64,000 nt of DNA from Aquimarina macrocephali JAMB N27 (GCF_000520995.1 NZ_JACA01000026.1:62001-126000); one strand, 5' to 3'; positions 9,730 through 18,929 are shown, numbered from the stretch's first letter. A program made the numbers and translations. The notes: generated from the letters alone by a model not told the origin.

Positions 9730-9867
9730 AAAAAAAAGCCTCTGGGGTATGAGGCTTATTAGGGCTTGGGGCGAAATTAATTTGGGTAAAAAAGACTAAT
9801 TCTAGTTCAATGGGCTAATCAATATTTTAATTTCTTTATGTTTCTTTATTTGTATACATCAAAAGTA
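9730..9867 (-). ncRNA. Putative small RNA or leader, copy 1
   Basis: On the minus strand a TTG (9892-9890), 22 bases, and a TACTTTTG box (9867-9860) form a good Bacteroidota promoter. About 125 bases on, a 7-bp stem (AAGCCTC / GAGGCTT, 9736-9757) is followed by a run of T, a typical intrinsic terminator. The predicted RNA would run from about 9854 to 9730. It carries the segment AGTCTTTTTTACCCA, shared in outline with copy 2. It could be a free small RNA or an attenuated leader of the CPBP gene that starts at 9612. No protein is encoded. Confidence 0.45.
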
Positions 9868-10103
9868 TGTTGTTATCATTAAAATCTTACAAAACAGCCT
9901 CATCAAAAATAACAAAATATCGATAAAATACCAAAAAACAAGACGAAACACATAAATAGTTTAACATATAATTATGATTGTATCATAATTAGCTCATTGA
10001 ATATTGCATGTAAATTAAAATGAAGGTTAAAAAATTCAAAGAAACAAGTACATCCATATGATCAAATAGGAACCATAAATATCTTACATACATATGTCTA
10101 AAA

Positions 10104-10249
10104 AGCAAAAAGCCTCTGGGTATGAGGCTTATTAGGTTTAGTGGTTAAAATAATTCTGAAGAATTATTTTACTGGGACAAAAAAAGTCATAAAACAATCA
10201 AAAAATTCCAATTTTTCTCTTACTCTTCTCCTTTCGCACTCCAAAAATA
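10104..10249 (-). ncRNA. Putative small RNA, copy 2
   Basis: A TATTTTTG box (10249-10242) on the minus strand is followed about 130 bases later by a terminator hairpin (10110-10130) nearly identical to that of copy 1, with the same CTAATAAGCCTCATACCC lead-in and a T-run. In between, an 11-bp stem with a two-base loop lies at 10147-10170. The segment TGACTTTTTTTGTCCCA parallels copy 1. A 9-residue-or-shorter frame (10164-10190) overlaps it but is not convincing as a peptide. The paired organisation suggests duplicated RNA genes. Confidence 0.42.
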
Positions 10250-10474
10250 GAACGTATCATAAAATTTATCATAAAACAGTTATGTAATAAAATTAAAAAT
10301 ACCGACAAAAAGCATAAAAGATCGATTAAAGTATATCTTTCGTCATTATAAATCAACATTCTACCCTTTTACATCTTTTTTATTTAGGTTTGAAAGTAAT
10401 TAAACTCAATGTAGACGTTGCATAGCTTTTATTAATATCGTAACATTACATCCATAAAATTTCGAATTTAGCAT

Positions 10475-11959
10475 ATGGAAAGTCAAAACATCACACCTAC
10501 TGATCCCCAAAACGAAGATATCATTGAAAATAAAGAATTAAACATCTGGGAAGCATTAATCCCAATTATAGCATTGGTTATTATGTTATTCTTTAATGTC
10601 TACTATGTTTATGGAAATGAAGCAATTGATGGAAGTAATCAATTTGTTCTGCTCATGGGAGCTGCAGTAGCTGCTATAGTAGGGTTTTATAATAAGGTAT
10701 CCTATAAGCAAATGATGGAAGAGGTTGCCAAAAATATAAAATCAACCTCTAGTGCACTAATTATACTGTTATTAGTGGGATCATTAGCAGGAACCTGGTT
10801 GATTAGCGGAATTATCCCTACAATGATTTATTATGGTTTACAAATCCTTAATCCAACTATATTTCTGGCTGCCTGTGTGATTATTTGCGCCATTATATCT
10901 ATCTCAACGGGCAGTTCCTGGACTACTTCTGCAACTGTAGGTATTGCACTTATTGGTATTGGTGATACCTTAGGAATCTCTCTCGGAATGACAGCAGGTG
11001 CTGTAATATCCGGAGCTTATTTTGGAGATAAAATGTCTCCCCTATCCGACACTACTAATTTAGCCCCGGCAATGGCTGGTGGAGAATTATTTTCTCATAT
11101 AAAATATATGGCGTACACAACTATTCCAACTATAGTAATCACGCTACTGGTTTTTATTGTTATAGGATTTTCTATTGATACATCTGGAACTCCAGAAATT
11201 AGTGAACAGTTAAATGCTATAGATAGTGCTTTTAATATTTCTCCCTGGTTATTTATTGTTCCAGTTTTGATAATCGGTTTAATTATTAAAAAAACACCTC
11301 CTGTAGTTGCCTTATTTATAGGTACATTGCTTGGGGCTATAGCAGCAATTATTGCTCAGCCAGAAATTGTAACGACTGTTGCTGGTAGTGACGAATTCAC
11401 CTTTAATTCTGCATATAAAGGAGTGATGAATGCAATGACAACAAAAACATCAGTACAGACATCCAATGAAGATCTTACTAAACTCTTTACTTCTAAAGGA
11501 ATGGTTGGAATGTTAAATACTATTTGGTTAATATTATGCGCTATGGTATTTGGTGGTGTGATGGATGCCATTGGAGCATTAGCCAGAATTAGTAAAGCAT
11601 TATTGAATTTATTTGATTCTGTATTCGGGCTTTTTGCCAGCACAGTAGTAAGTTGCCTTGCATTAAATATAACGGCTTCTGATCAATATTTAGCAATTGT
11701 TGTACCGGGAAGGATGTATGCCAAAGCATACAAAGACAAAGGACTGGCTCCAGAAAACCTTAGTCGTACCTTAGAAGATTCAGGAACTGTTACTTCAGTT
11801 TTAATTCCTTGGAACACTTGTGGAGCATATCAAAGTGGAGTACTTGGTGTACCCGTAGTAGATTATTTCTTTTTTGCCATTTTTAACTGGCTTAGCCCAT
11901 TTATGACATTACTTTTTGCTGCTTTCAGAATTAAAATAAAACAATTAGCTCAAAACTAA
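10475..11959 (+). CDS. nhaC: NhaC-family Na+/H+ antiporter
   Basis: A 494-residue polytopic inner-membrane protein with about 11-12 helices, of the NhaC branch of the ion-transporter superfamily. Recognisable segments are STGSSWTTSATVGIALIGIG, GAYFGDKMSPLSDTTNLAPA and the C-terminal ALNITASDQYLAIVVPGRM and SVLIPWNTCGAY elements, all typical of NhaC. It exports Na+ in exchange for H+, which is sensible for a marine bacterium. It is monocistronic, with a terminator 23 bases after the stop. Confidence 0.93.
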   Translation: MESQNITPTDPQNEDIIENKELNIWEALIPIIALVIMLFFNVYYVYGNEAIDGSNQFVLLMGAAVAAIVGFYNKVSYKQMMEEVAKNIKSTSSALIILLLVGSLAGTWLISGIIPTMIYYGLQILNPTIFLAACVIICAIISISTGSSWTTSATVGIALIGIGDTLGISLGMTAGAVISGAYFGDKMSPLSDTTNLAPAMAGGELFSHIKYMAYTTIPTIVITLLVFIVIGFSIDTSGTPEISEQLNAIDSAFNISPWLFIVPVLIIGLIIKKTPPVVALFIGTLLGAIAAIIAQPEIVTTVAGSDEFTFNSAYKGVMNAMTTKTSVQTSNEDLTKLFTSKGMVGMLNTIWLILCAMVFGGVMDAIGALARISKALLNLFDSVFGLFASTVVSCLALNITASDQYLAIVVPGRMYAKAYKDKGLAPENLSRTLEDSGTVTSVLIPWNTCGAYQSGVLGVPVVDYFFFAIFNWLSPFMTLLFAAFRIKIKQLAQN

Positions 11960-11982
11960 CCTGTCAAATAAAATATAAAGCA

Positions 11983-12008
11983 AAAGCACATTGAGATCAA
12001 TGTGCTTT
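11983..12008 (+). terminator. Terminator of nhaC
   Basis: A perfect 12-bp stem (AAAGCACATTGA / TCAATGTGCTTT) with a two-base loop, followed by further T on the plus strand. Confidence 0.9.
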
Positions 12009-12257
12009 TTTTTATTTCCGAATGTTTTAAAAATATACTTATTCATAACAAACTCGAAACAATAAAAACAGTAACAACCTACTAAACAACACATTACTTC
12101 TACCTACTTGCTTACGAAGTACTAATAAAATTCGAATACAGCGTCAAAAAACCCACTTTTTCAGAATTCTTTTCAGTTTTTAACAAAAAAATTAATAATA
12201 CGATTGATAAGCATATGTATTTGTAGATTTTTGAAAACTTAACATAAACTTAATATC

Positions 12258-13499
12258 ATGAAAACAATTCAAAAAATTATTCGTATTGAAATGATTCTAA
12301 TTATGGTTGGAATCGCATTTTTTTTAAATTCTTGTTCTAAAGAAGAAGTATCTGAGGAGTTATCCACAGAAAGTCCTTCTACAGATATTAGCGCTGCTCA
12401 AGCGGTTCCTAATAGCTATATTATTGTTTTTAAAGAAGATGAAAAATTAAAAAAGAACAAACAAAAAGTAACTCAAAAAGCATCTGGTATTTTATCTAAG
12501 TACAAAATTTCTTCAAAAAAAATGAAATTTGTTTATGAAACTGCGATACAAGGATTTAACCTTGACGATATTTCTACAAAAGAAGCCGAGTTACTTAAAA
12601 ATGATCCTGACATTCTTGCTGTAGAACCAAATTACATTGAAAAGTTAGACGTTACTGTAGAACAAGGGGTAATGCCTTCTGTAACAACAGGAAAAGCGAA
12701 CAAAAAAGTTACCAATGGTTATTTTGAAACCGGAGGAGATTATGTAGACTGGGGAGTTGCAAGAGTTGGAGGATACACCTACTCTACCGGAAAAACGGCT
12801 TGGATTCTGGATAGCGGTGTTTATGCACATCCTGACCTTAACATCGATTACAATCGTAGTACTACTTTTGTAGATAACAATTGGGGAGACAGAAATGGAC
12901 ATGGTACTCACGTAGCAGGAACCATTGGTGCGATGCATAATGGAGATGGTGTTGTTGGAGTTGCTCCAGGAGCTACAATTGTTGCGGTAAAAGTATTAAG
13001 TGATAGTGGAATTGGAACACAAGCGCAAATCATTGCAGGAATCAATTATGTTGCCAATAATGCTAGCTATGGTGATGTATGGAACTATAGCATAGGGTTT
13101 ACTAGTAGAACAATTAGTGTAGCTTACGAAACCGCTTTCAGAAATTTAGCCAAAACTACATTTGGTGCTATGGCTGCAGGAAACAATAATGATGATGTAC
13201 AATATTACTCACCACAAAGAGCATATATCCAAGGATGCTGGGTAGTTGGAAATATGACCAATACAGATGCTGCTGCAGGTGGTTCTAGCTACGGAAATAA
13301 TGTACATGCATGGGCTCCGGGAACAGGGATCTGGTCTTGTGGTATAGGCGGTAATGAATTTGCACAAAAGTCGGGTACTTCAATGGCTTCTCCTCATTTG
13401 GCGGGTATATTACTTGTTAACGGAAATGGTAAGATTTTTACTGATGGTAATGTTACTAAAAGAGGGTATACTGCATCAATAGCAGTAGCAAAGCAATAA
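12258..13499 (+). CDS. Subtilisin-like serine protease lipoprotein (S8)
   Basis: A secreted S8-family endopeptidase. The N-terminus is a lipoprotein signal ending in LNSC (Cys26). Residues about 52-128 are an I9-type propeptide (SYIIVFKEDE ... VEPNY). The catalytic triad is Asp185 (AWILDSG), His215 (NGHGTHVAG) and Ser375 (SGTSMASPH), with the oxyanion Asn in AAGNN at about 309. The closest subgroup is proteinase K-like. No C-terminal type IX sorting domain is visible, so lipid anchoring is the more likely mode of surface retention. It is a single gene with its own terminator. Confidence 0.93.
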   Translation: MKTIQKIIRIEMILIMVGIAFFLNSCSKEEVSEELSTESPSTDISAAQAVPNSYIIVFKEDEKLKKNKQKVTQKASGILSKYKISSKKMKFVYETAIQGFNLDDISTKEAELLKNDPDILAVEPNYIEKLDVTVEQGVMPSVTTGKANKKVTNGYFETGGDYVDWGVARVGGYTYSTGKTAWILDSGVYAHPDLNIDYNRSTTFVDNNWGDRNGHGTHVAGTIGAMHNGDGVVGVAPGATIVAVKVLSDSGIGTQAQIIAGINYVANNASYGDVWNYSIGFTSRTISVAYETAFRNLAKTTFGAMAAGNNNDDVQYYSPQRAYIQGCWVVGNMTNTDAAAGGSSYGNNVHAWAPGTGIWSCGIGGNEFAQKSGTSMASPHLAGILLVNGNGKIFTDGNVTKRGYTASIAVAKQ

Positions 13500-13581
13500 A
13501 ACATTCTAATTCTAGTGACATTTTTATTTCAGAAATTGGTTAATTGTAAATAAGCAAACTTGGTTGTTTGTGTATTCTGTA

Positions 13582-13611
13582 AAAGGCTGTTTGAAATTTC
13601 AAACAGCCTTT
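13582..13611 (+). terminator. Terminator of the S8 protease gene
   Basis: A long, perfectly palindromic stem (AAGGCTGTTTGAAA / TTTCAAACAGCCTT) followed by a T-run on the plus strand. Confidence 0.85.
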
Positions 13612-13866
13612 TTTATCACTACACACATGTAATAGGAATTTTATAAATTCATCTTTTAATTTACCGCTTATATCTAATTTACGCAATATAGAGATGCGTT
13701 GATTTGTCATTCTATTGAAGGATGGGACTTACTAATTAATAGCACTATACAAAATGGATTCCAGCCAATGTGCAATGACAAAAAAACATACACTTAACTC
13801 AATAAACAAGAATTATTCACACTCCAACAAAGGCTTTTTCATCATGTACTTAAGTTCTATATATTA

Positions 13867-13898
13867 AAAGGCTGCATGAAAAATATCATACAGCCTTT
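13867..13898 (-). terminator. Terminator of the OsmC/lyase operon
   Basis: A stem of 12 paired bases with one mismatch (AAAGGCTGCATGA / TCATACAGCCTTT), 40 bases past the stop of the osmC-like gene. On the minus strand it ends in a short T-run. Confidence 0.7.
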
Positions 13899-13937
13899 CT
13901 TATTTACCACCAAATGGGTAAATTCAAACTAAACTAA

Positions 13938-14495
13938 CTAGTTTTTTACCATAGTAGGATTTACTACCAAGCTAGAAATCATTTTCACTTTATTTGCTAC
14001 AGTAGCATAGTTTGGTGAAAATTGGATAACCTGATCTGCAATTTCTTTAAAATCCTGCTCTGTACCGTTTCCTTCAACAGTAAAACAATATTCTACGGTA
14101 TCAAACCCTACAGGAGAAGTTTCATTTATACCTAGGAATCCTTGCAAGTCCAAGCTTGATTTTATCTCTAAAGAAACTCCTTCTAATTCGATTCCTTTTA
14201 TTGAAGACATAGCAACAAAAGTTACCATCATACAACCTGAAAGCCCTCCTAATAAATAATCCTGAGGTGTTGGAGAAGAATGTTCTCCTAATAATTGTTC
14301 TGGCTCATCAATAACAAAAGAAAAACTATGAGGTATTTTTTCATCTCCAAGCTGCAATGCATTGGTTTCAACCCCTACTTTTGTACCACCTAACCAGGTT
14401 GCTTTAATGCCACCAGAATACATTCCATTCTTAGGATCCTGCTCAACTGTATTTTTGTAAGCCCCTAAAGCCTCTAAATTAATTCCGTTAATCAT
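13938..14495 (-). CDS. OsmC-family protein lacking one of the two usual Cys
   Basis: A 185-residue OsmC/Ohr-fold protein. The peroxidatic Cys region GGLSGCMMVTF is present. The second, C-terminal redox Cys of OsmC/Ohr enzymes (usually a C-P dipeptide before a buried helix) is replaced: the sequence there reads FSPNYATVANKV. The normal two-Cys peroxidase cycle is therefore doubtful. It is the last gene of the Lrp-linked operon, 31 bases after the PLP enzyme, and may protect the pathway from a reactive product or simply be a fold relative with another role. Confidence 0.85.
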   Translation of the reverse strand: MINGINLEALGAYKNTVEQDPKNGMYSGGIKATWLGGTKVGVETNALQLGDEKIPHSFSFVIDEPEQLLGEHSSPTPQDYLLGGLSGCMMVTFVAMSSIKGIELEGVSLEIKSSLDLQGFLGINETSPVGFDTVEYCFTVEGNGTEQDFKEIADQVIQFSPNYATVANKVKMISSLVVNPTMVKN

Positions 14496-14526
14496 AATGT
14501 TTAAAGTTTTAAAATTGTTAATGTAT

Positions 14527-16344
14527 TTAATTTAAGTATCCGTGATCTATTAACTGTTGTTGTACTTCCATATATGTACCTGCATATAATTTATCTACTT
14601 CACTTTGAGATAAGAAAGAACTAGAGAATCCTGGTTTTTCTGGATCTATCATTAGTTTTACAGATTGCATAAAGTGTTGAATCAATTCTTTTGGGTTCTC
14701 ATTACCAACAGATACTCTCATTGTCGTTTTGTGAATACCTGCCTCTAGCAAAGCATCTTTATTTAATTCTGAGTGAGATGTAAATGCTGGACATAAAAGT
14801 GTAGTGTTAATCTGTCCTAAACTTACCTGAAGACCAAATGCAGGAGCCAAAGTATCAAAGAACATTTTAAATGCCTTATCTGATACTTTTGCTTTTTCAA
14901 AATCAATAGTAAATAAAGGCGAAGCTAATTGATACTTACTAATCTTCTTCATAATGCCATGATTATGATTGTTTTCTAATCCATTGCAGTGTACGGTTAT
15001 ACCAGGGTTAGAGTCAAAGAACTTAGCCAGTACCAAAGTATTTACGCATTTTTGAGCCATTCTCATACTTAGTGTTTTCATACCCGATAACACCTCGAAT
15101 GCTGTATCAGAATCTAAGAAAGCACCTTTGATGTAGTATACATTCCAGAATAAAGTTTCATCCCATTTTATCCCATCTACTTCGTCTCCTTTTGGTAAAA
15201 ACATTAAGTTATTTTTACCTATAATACCTCCTGCTATTGCATTACCAGATCCGGTAATATCTTTGGTATAACTATGGAATAAGAAATCTGGTCTACATTC
15301 TTCATCTTCATGTTGTAATGGTTTGATCAAAAACGGTGTTGCTACCGTCCCATCCAACATTACTGTTGCTCCATTTTGCTTAGAAAGTTTACAGATTGCA
15401 GGCACATCCAGCATATAACCATGAGGATTACATGGAGACTCCATATATACATGTAATTTGTTACCAGAAGAAAGAATATCCTGATAATCTTCTTTCGCTT
15501 TTTCTAATACTGGTTTAAAATCTTCTATAGAATATCCATCAAACCAAACTACATTAATTGCGAACTTATTCTTTTTAGCAAAAAAATCTTCGATTAGCTG
15601 GTAAACTCCTCCATAGATATTTCTAGAAAGTATAAGAACATCATTATGATTTAATACATTACTCAATAGCGCATCTACAGCAGCCATACCACTATTAAAA
15701 TTCCATGCGGTATACTCATCTGCATATTTACCTGCTTCTATATGTACCATATGGGTAGCCAGAGCCATAGAAGTAGGGTTTAATAATCTGGAGTATATAT
15801 GATGTATCGATTCTTTACCATTAAAAGCATCGTCAACCCATTCTGTACAAGAGTAATCATATGTAGAAGTACGTGCAATCACTGGAGTCGCAGAAAATAA
15901 AGCTGCAATATTATTAAACAAAGGATGAGGTCCTTTGGCTTGTAAAGACTCATCTGATTGCCCTAAAGACTGATAAGTTTTACTTAATGGACTTTGTAAT
16001 GTTTCTAATACTTTTGCTATTTGGAAAGATAAAAAACGCTTAGCATTAAAATATGCTACTTTTTCTCCCTGATCTAATTTTGCAATGGTATTATTTGTTA
16101 TTTCCTGTAATTTAGAAATATCTGATTGTGCATTGTAAATATCCATAGCAGCACCTTTCAGGGCTTCTCCATATGCACTATCAACATCTATTTGAAAATG
16201 TTCTAACTGTTCGATTGCCAACTCTTCTATAGTTGTACTTGCTGTAGATTTTCTTCTAGGTGATAATACTTTAGCTATATCTATGTTTTCATTTTTTGCT
16301 ATAGCTTCGTCTGATAACATCTCTACGTTTTCTATACTATTCAT
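14527..16344 (-). CDS. Long PLP-dependent gamma-lyase-family enzyme (Cys/Met metabolism family)
   Basis: A fold-type I PLP enzyme of the cystathionine gamma-synthase/gamma-lyase family. Family landmarks are IYSRLLNPT (residues about 183-191, PLP-phosphate contacts from the partner subunit), IYGGVYQ (about 243), the PLP-ring Asp331 in LDGTVATPF, and the Schiff-base Lys361 in SYTKDITGSGNAIAGG. At 605 residues it is about 200 longer than usual members; the extra is mostly an N-terminal alpha-helical region of about 140 residues with no recognised domain. It is co-transcribed with aldehyde and homoserine dehydrogenases, which suggests gamma-elimination or gamma-substitution of a homoserine-related amino acid. 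The substrate cannot be read from sequence. Confidence 0.82.
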   Translation of the reverse strand: MNSIENVEMLSDEAIAKNENIDIAKVLSPRRKSTASTTIEELAIEQLEHFQIDVDSAYGEALKGAAMDIYNAQSDISKLQEITNNTIAKLDQGEKVAYFNAKRFLSFQIAKVLETLQSPLSKTYQSLGQSDESLQAKGPHPLFNNIAALFSATPVIARTSTYDYSCTEWVDDAFNGKESIHHIYSRLLNPTSMALATHMVHIEAGKYADEYTAWNFNSGMAAVDALLSNVLNHNDVLILSRNIYGGVYQLIEDFFAKKNKFAINVVWFDGYSIEDFKPVLEKAKEDYQDILSSGNKLHVYMESPCNPHGYMLDVPAICKLSKQNGATVMLDGTVATPFLIKPLQHEDEECRPDFLFHSYTKDITGSGNAIAGGIIGKNNLMFLPKGDEVDGIKWDETLFWNVYYIKGAFLDSDTAFEVLSGMKTLSMRMAQKCVNTLVLAKFFDSNPGITVHCNGLENNHNHGIMKKISKYQLASPLFTIDFEKAKVSDKAFKMFFDTLAPAFGLQVSLGQINTTLLCPAFTSHSELNKDALLEAGIHKTTMRVSVGNENPKELIQHFMQSVKLMIDPEKPGFSSSFLSQSEVDKLYAGTYMEVQQQLIDHGYLN

Positions 16345-16357
16345 ATCTATAATTTAT

Positions 16358-17800
16358 TTAAAGGTTAAAACATGCGATTTTAGTTGTGGTCATTTCCCGT
16401 ATAGCAGATTTTACTCCTTCCCGGCCAATACCACTTTGTTTAATTCCGCCAAAAGGCATCATATCTATTCGGTAATCTGAAGAATCATTAACCATAACCC
16501 CACCACACTGTAATTCGTTAACCGCTTTAAATGCGGCTTCGATTGAATTTGTAAAAATCCCTGCATGCAATCCGTAAGGAGAATCATTACTTGCGTTGAT
16601 ACCTTCTTCTAATGAACTAATTCTGGAAATTGTTGCTACTGGCCCAAAGATTTCTTGTTTACCATTTAATGGGTGATCATGATTTCCTTCTATAAGCGTT
16701 GCTTCAAAAGCATTGCCTACCCGGTTTCCTCCACATAAAACTTCGTAACCAGATTTTTCTAAATCAGAAATCGAATGCTCTATAACATCAATTGCATCTT
16801 GAGTAATAATAGGTCCCATGTCGGTATTAGCATCATTAGGATCTCCAAGTTGTATTGATTTAGAAAGAGTAACTACTTTTTTCTTGAACGCATCGTAGAT
16901 CGTATCATGAACATACATACGTTTTACGCCCACACAGTTTTGGCCTGCAGCCCATACCATACCTCCTACACAGTTTTCTGCGACAGCATCTATATCAACA
17001 TCATCCATGACTATTACCGGAGAGCTTGAACCAAGCTCCATTGCCACTTTTTTAATTCCTGCAGCTTTTATGATTGCCTCTCCGGATTTTGTTCCCCCAG
17101 TAAAACTTACCATATTAACACGCGAGTCTGTAATTAATGCATTTCCAAAATTACTTACTGGCCCGGTTATGATATTTAGAATATGATAAGGTAAACCAGC
17201 TTCTAGGAATAACTCACCTAGTTTTATTGCAGAAATAGGAGTGAAATCTGAAGGTTTAAGTATAACTGCATTACCAGAGGCTATTGCAGGGCCTAATTTA
17301 TGTGCCACCAAATTAAGAGGGTCATTAAATGGTGTGATTGCTGTAATGATACCTATTGGATCATATACATAATAACCTGTTCGGGAAGCAGCACCAGCGA
17401 ATGCATTAAAAGGCACAGTTTCTCCCGTAAGCCTTTTAGCTTCTTCACTACAAAGGGTTAATGTATTGATACATCTATCCACTTCTTTAGCCGCCTCAAT
17501 TTTAGTTTTAACTCCCTCGTTTACTATAGTTTGGGTAAACTCTTCTTTTCTTTCTTTTAAGAAAACAACTACCCTGGCTATAATTTCACTTCTATCATAT
17601 GGTGATAAATTTCTGGATATCTCTTTTCCTAACTCTGCAGATTTCAAAGCTTTTTGTATGTGATCAGCATCAGCACAGGAAACAGAATACACCTCTTTTC
17701 CTGAATAAGGATTTAATACCGATAATTTTGTTGAACTTTCTACCCAATCTTCTCCAATTAACATTTTCATGGAATCAATCTTGTCTAAAGTGCTTATCAT
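16358..17800 (-). CDS. NAD(P)-dependent aldehyde dehydrogenase
   Basis: A 480-residue ALDH-superfamily enzyme with catalytic Cys289 (AAGQNCVGVKR), general-base Glu255 (VAMELGSSSP) and the Rossmann segments TPFNDPLNLVAHKLGPA and FTGGTKSG. It oxidises an aldehyde to its acid. The neighbouring homoserine dehydrogenase makes aspartate semialdehyde when run in the oxidative direction, so aspartate semialdehyde to aspartate is an attractive inferred reaction, but other semialdehydes are possible. It starts 4 bases after the homoserine dehydrogenase stop and ends 14 bases before the PLP enzyme: one operon. Confidence 0.9.
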   Translation of the reverse strand: MISTLDKIDSMKMLIGEDWVESSTKLSVLNPYSGKEVYSVSCADADHIQKALKSAELGKEISRNLSPYDRSEIIARVVVFLKERKEEFTQTIVNEGVKTKIEAAKEVDRCINTLTLCSEEAKRLTGETVPFNAFAGAASRTGYYVYDPIGIITAITPFNDPLNLVAHKLGPAIASGNAVILKPSDFTPISAIKLGELFLEAGLPYHILNIITGPVSNFGNALITDSRVNMVSFTGGTKSGEAIIKAAGIKKVAMELGSSSPVIVMDDVDIDAVAENCVGGMVWAAGQNCVGVKRMYVHDTIYDAFKKKVVTLSKSIQLGDPNDANTDMGPIITQDAIDVIEHSISDLEKSGYEVLCGGNRVGNAFEATLIEGNHDHPLNGKQEIFGPVATISRISSLEEGINASNDSPYGLHAGIFTNSIEAAFKAVNELQCGGVMVNDSSDYRIDMMPFGGIKQSGIGREGVKSAIREMTTTKIACFNL

Positions 17801-17803
17801 ACC

Positions 17804-18814
17804 TCAACTATTTTTAATTATTGATAATACATCTGAGAATACAGAATAGCCTGTTTCAAGTTTTCCGGCTCCAGGTCCTGTAACCATAAGTTTTCCTAAG
17901 TATGCAGTAGAGACTTCTATCGCATTAGTAACACCTCCTATATTTGATAGCGCATCTTCGTTATCCAAAGCTTCTGGCTGTACTCTTGCTTTTATAGTCT
18001 TACCAGTTTTTGTTAGACTCCCTATAAGACGAATGTTTTTTCCTTCCTTTTTAGCAGCATCCAGTTCTTCTATAGAAATAGCATCAATACCAACAGTAGG
18101 TATATTTTCTAATCCCAGATCAACACCAAAGACTTTATGAGAAAGTATAGCTACTTTTCCTCTTGCATCATACCCTTTAACATCATTAGTAGGATCTGCT
18201 TCTGCATATCCCTTTTCTTGAGCAACTCCTAATGCATTTTCAAAAGAGTCTCCCTGGGACATTTTTGATAGTATATAATTACTTGTCCCATTGAGAATTC
18301 CTCGTATACTTACAATATCATCTCCAGCAAGGCATTCTTCTATTAATGAAAATGTAGGAGTACCACTTAATACTGTACCTTCATATCGTAACATCGCTTT
18401 ATTATCATTTGCTAACTTGTTTAGTTCTGTATAATGCAATGCGACTGGACCTTTATTTGTAGTAACCACATGTTTACCATTAGTAAGAGCGTCCTTAATG
18501 AAGGTATATGCAGGATCTCCTGTTGTATAATCACTATAAGTTGCCTCTACAATAAGATCTACACTATCTATTTTAGAAAGAGAATCCCCATCTTTTAATG
18601 AAGTATCACTGATTTTTTCTCCATTATTAAGTTTTTTTAAAAGCTCACTAATATCTATCCCCTGTGGATTATATATGTTTCCTCTTGCAATATCTTTGAC
18701 AGCTACTACCTTGATATCACTTCCAAATTTTTGAGAAATCCAATCTGTTTTTTGCTCCAGAATTTCTAAAAAACCTCTACTTACGGTACCCAATCCTATT
18801 ATACCTATATTCAT
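17804..18814 (-). CDS. hom: Homoserine dehydrogenase
   Basis: A monofunctional enzyme of about 336 residues. The NAD(P)-binding motif is GIIGLGTVSRGF at the very N-terminus; TTNKGPVALHY and GTVLSGTPTFS, then GILNGTSNYIL and EADPTNDVKGYDARGK, are classic homoserine dehydrogenase blocks. No aspartate kinase part and no C-terminal ACT domain are present, so there is no sign of threonine feedback. I start at 18814, where the Rossmann strand begins; the frame is open to 18853, but that would run into the promoter region. The Lrp-flanked, catabolic-looking setting suggests oxidation of homoserine rather than threonine/methionine synthesis. Confidence 0.9.
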   Translation of the reverse strand: MNIGIIGLGTVSRGFLEILEQKTDWISQKFGSDIKVVAVKDIARGNIYNPQGIDISELLKKLNNGEKISDTSLKDGDSLSKIDSVDLIVEATYSDYTTGDPAYTFIKDALTNGKHVVTTNKGPVALHYTELNKLANDNKAMLRYEGTVLSGTPTFSLIEECLAGDDIVSIRGILNGTSNYILSKMSQGDSFENALGVAQEKGYAEADPTNDVKGYDARGKVAILSHKVFGVDLGLENIPTVGIDAISIEELDAAKKEGKNIRLIGSLTKTGKTIKARVQPEALDNEDALSNIGGVTNAIEVSTAYLGKLMVTGPGAGKLETGYSVFSDVLSIIKNS

Positions 18815-18867
18815 TTTTGAATTTAATTTTATAAGTTCACGAACAAAATTCACTATATTTACAAATT

Positions 18868-18886
18868 ATATGAATTATATTCATAT
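18868..18886. promoter_or_regulatory. Candidate Lrp operator between the divergent genes
   Basis: A perfect 8-bp inverted repeat with a 3-base centre (ATATGAAT TAT ATTCATAT) lies between the homoserine dehydrogenase and lrp start codons. Lrp/AsnC proteins bind such AT-rich dyads. On the minus strand it overlaps a near-match to the -7 box (TATAATTTG), so occupancy could block or remodel the operon promoter. Confidence 0.5.
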
Positions 18887-18929
18887 TAATTTTAGTAAAA
18901 CCGAAATAAATTCTAAATAGATAGTAGAT

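Larger units (their letters stand above)
9613..10474. other. 860-base gene-free region with two related minus-strand units
   Basis: No protein gene is credible here. It contains two separated copies of a promoter-to-terminator unit on the minus strand, described in their own entries, and the upstream region of the NhaC gene. The two hairpins share a near-identical stretch (AATAAGCCTCATACCC(C)A on the minus strand), and the units are spaced about 375 bases apart. Confidence 0.6.
13500..13937. other. Intergenic region between convergent genes
   Basis: Holds two terminator hairpins, at 13582-13611 and 13867-13898. The 250 bases between them show no gene, repeat or other structure that I can support. 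Confidence 0.6.

Noticed and set aside
9752..9802. 16-residue plus-strand frame starting MRLIRAW over hairpin 1
   Set aside because: The start lies in the terminator stem and the strand is opposite to the T-run; copy 2 gives only an 8-residue counterpart.
10164..10190. 8-residue leader-like peptide frame on the minus strand inside RNA copy 2
   Set aside because: Too short, not shared with copy 1 and without a run of regulatory codons, so an attenuation peptide is not supported.
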